A DNA stretch of 5,449 nt from a bacterium (GTDB lineage: Bacteria > Patescibacteriota > Minisyncoccia > Phycocordibacterales > UBA10002): assembly GCA_030649775.1 (NCBI GenBank), contig JAUSFR010000061.1:1-5449 (forward strand), written 5' to 3'. Positions 5,356 through 5,449 of this stretch are shown one piece after another; positions within the stretch are counted from its first letter, which is position 1; each line of letters starts with the position of its first letter. The position numbers and the translations under genes were made by a program. Under the pieces are notes generated by a model, which had not been told where the DNA came from, ran no database searches, and saw nothing but the letters and a program-made list of their open reading frames with translations.

Positions 5356-5449
5356 TCATACAAATTTCGAAAGTTCTCGGGATGAGAGTGTTTTTACTTC
5401 ATTGCTCGCGTAGGTGAAATCGGGCGGGAGTGACGAGAGCTTTTTGAGA
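5356..5449 (-). CDS. pseB: C-terminal tail of a PseB-like UDP-GlcNAc 4,6-dehydratase/5-epimerase (partial)
   Basis: Thirty codons enter from the right edge and stop at TGA (5356-5358). The visible tail includes LPPDFTYASNEVKTLSSREL, which resembles the end of PseB proteins (a G/D-F-x-Y-x-S-x-x-N segment followed by a short helix with E-x-L). The catalytic SDR part lies outside the window. PseB would convert UDP-GlcNAc to the 4-keto-altro sugar used by PseC, and it is the usual upstream neighbour of pseC. The stop codon is the TGA flanking element E1; without E1 it would overlap the pseC ATG as ATGA. Identification rests on a short tail plus position, so it is good but not certain. Confidence 0.7.
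   Translation of the reverse strand, partial: LKKLSSLPPDFTYASNEVKTLSSRELSKFV

Overview
The window holds one leftward-transcribed (minus-strand) operon for a pseudaminic-acid-type nonulosonate sugar carrying an acetamidino group. In transcription order it reads: the C-terminal tail of a PseB-like dehydratase (5356-5449), a small GIY-YIG nuclease gene inside a 319-bp element, a PseC-like aminotransferase, an SpsF-type nucleotidyltransferase, a 137-bp element related to the first, HisH2, HisF2, a PseA/WbpG-type N-acetyl sugar amidotransferase, and a PseH-like GNAT acetyltransferase that runs off the left edge. Genes are packed with 4-8 base overlaps or gaps of a few bases. There are no RNA genes or CRISPR arrays, and no gene-free stretch over 300 bases.

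Pathway logic: PseB and PseC make the 4-amino-4,6-dideoxy UDP-sugar, and PseH acetylates it. HisH2 releases ammonia from glutamine. HisF2, which lacks the first catalytic Asp of histidine-biosynthesis HisF, passes the ammonia to the PP-loop amidotransferase, which converts an acetamido to an acetamidino group. PseG and PseI are not in the window and may lie beyond its left edge. The SpsF-type protein sits where a CMP-sugar synthetase might be expected. The product would be a surface or filament sugar. The tight packing, small GIY-YIG gene and style of the proteins suggest a Patescibacteria/CPR (Parcubacteria-like) genome; this is inference.

The most notable content is a pair of related inverted-repeat elements, E1 (5037-5355, carrying the GIY-YIG gene) and E2 (3042-3178, without it). 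Each has 21-bp terminal inverted repeats with the shared outer core CCCGTAGT and a fixed AG/GA asymmetry at positions 10-11. Each is flanked on both sides by TGA. On the upstream side that TGA is the stop codon of the preceding gene. On the downstream side its TG completes the start codon of the next gene, with the first base (G in E1, A in E2) supplied by the element. Deleting element plus one TGA gives perfect ATGA (pseB/pseC) and GTGA (spsF/hisH) stop-start overlaps. These look like mobile elements that dock into stop-start overlaps of operons without damaging either gene. All six repeat positions that differ between E1 and E2 change in a paired, compensatory way, so arm-to-arm pairing appears to be maintained.
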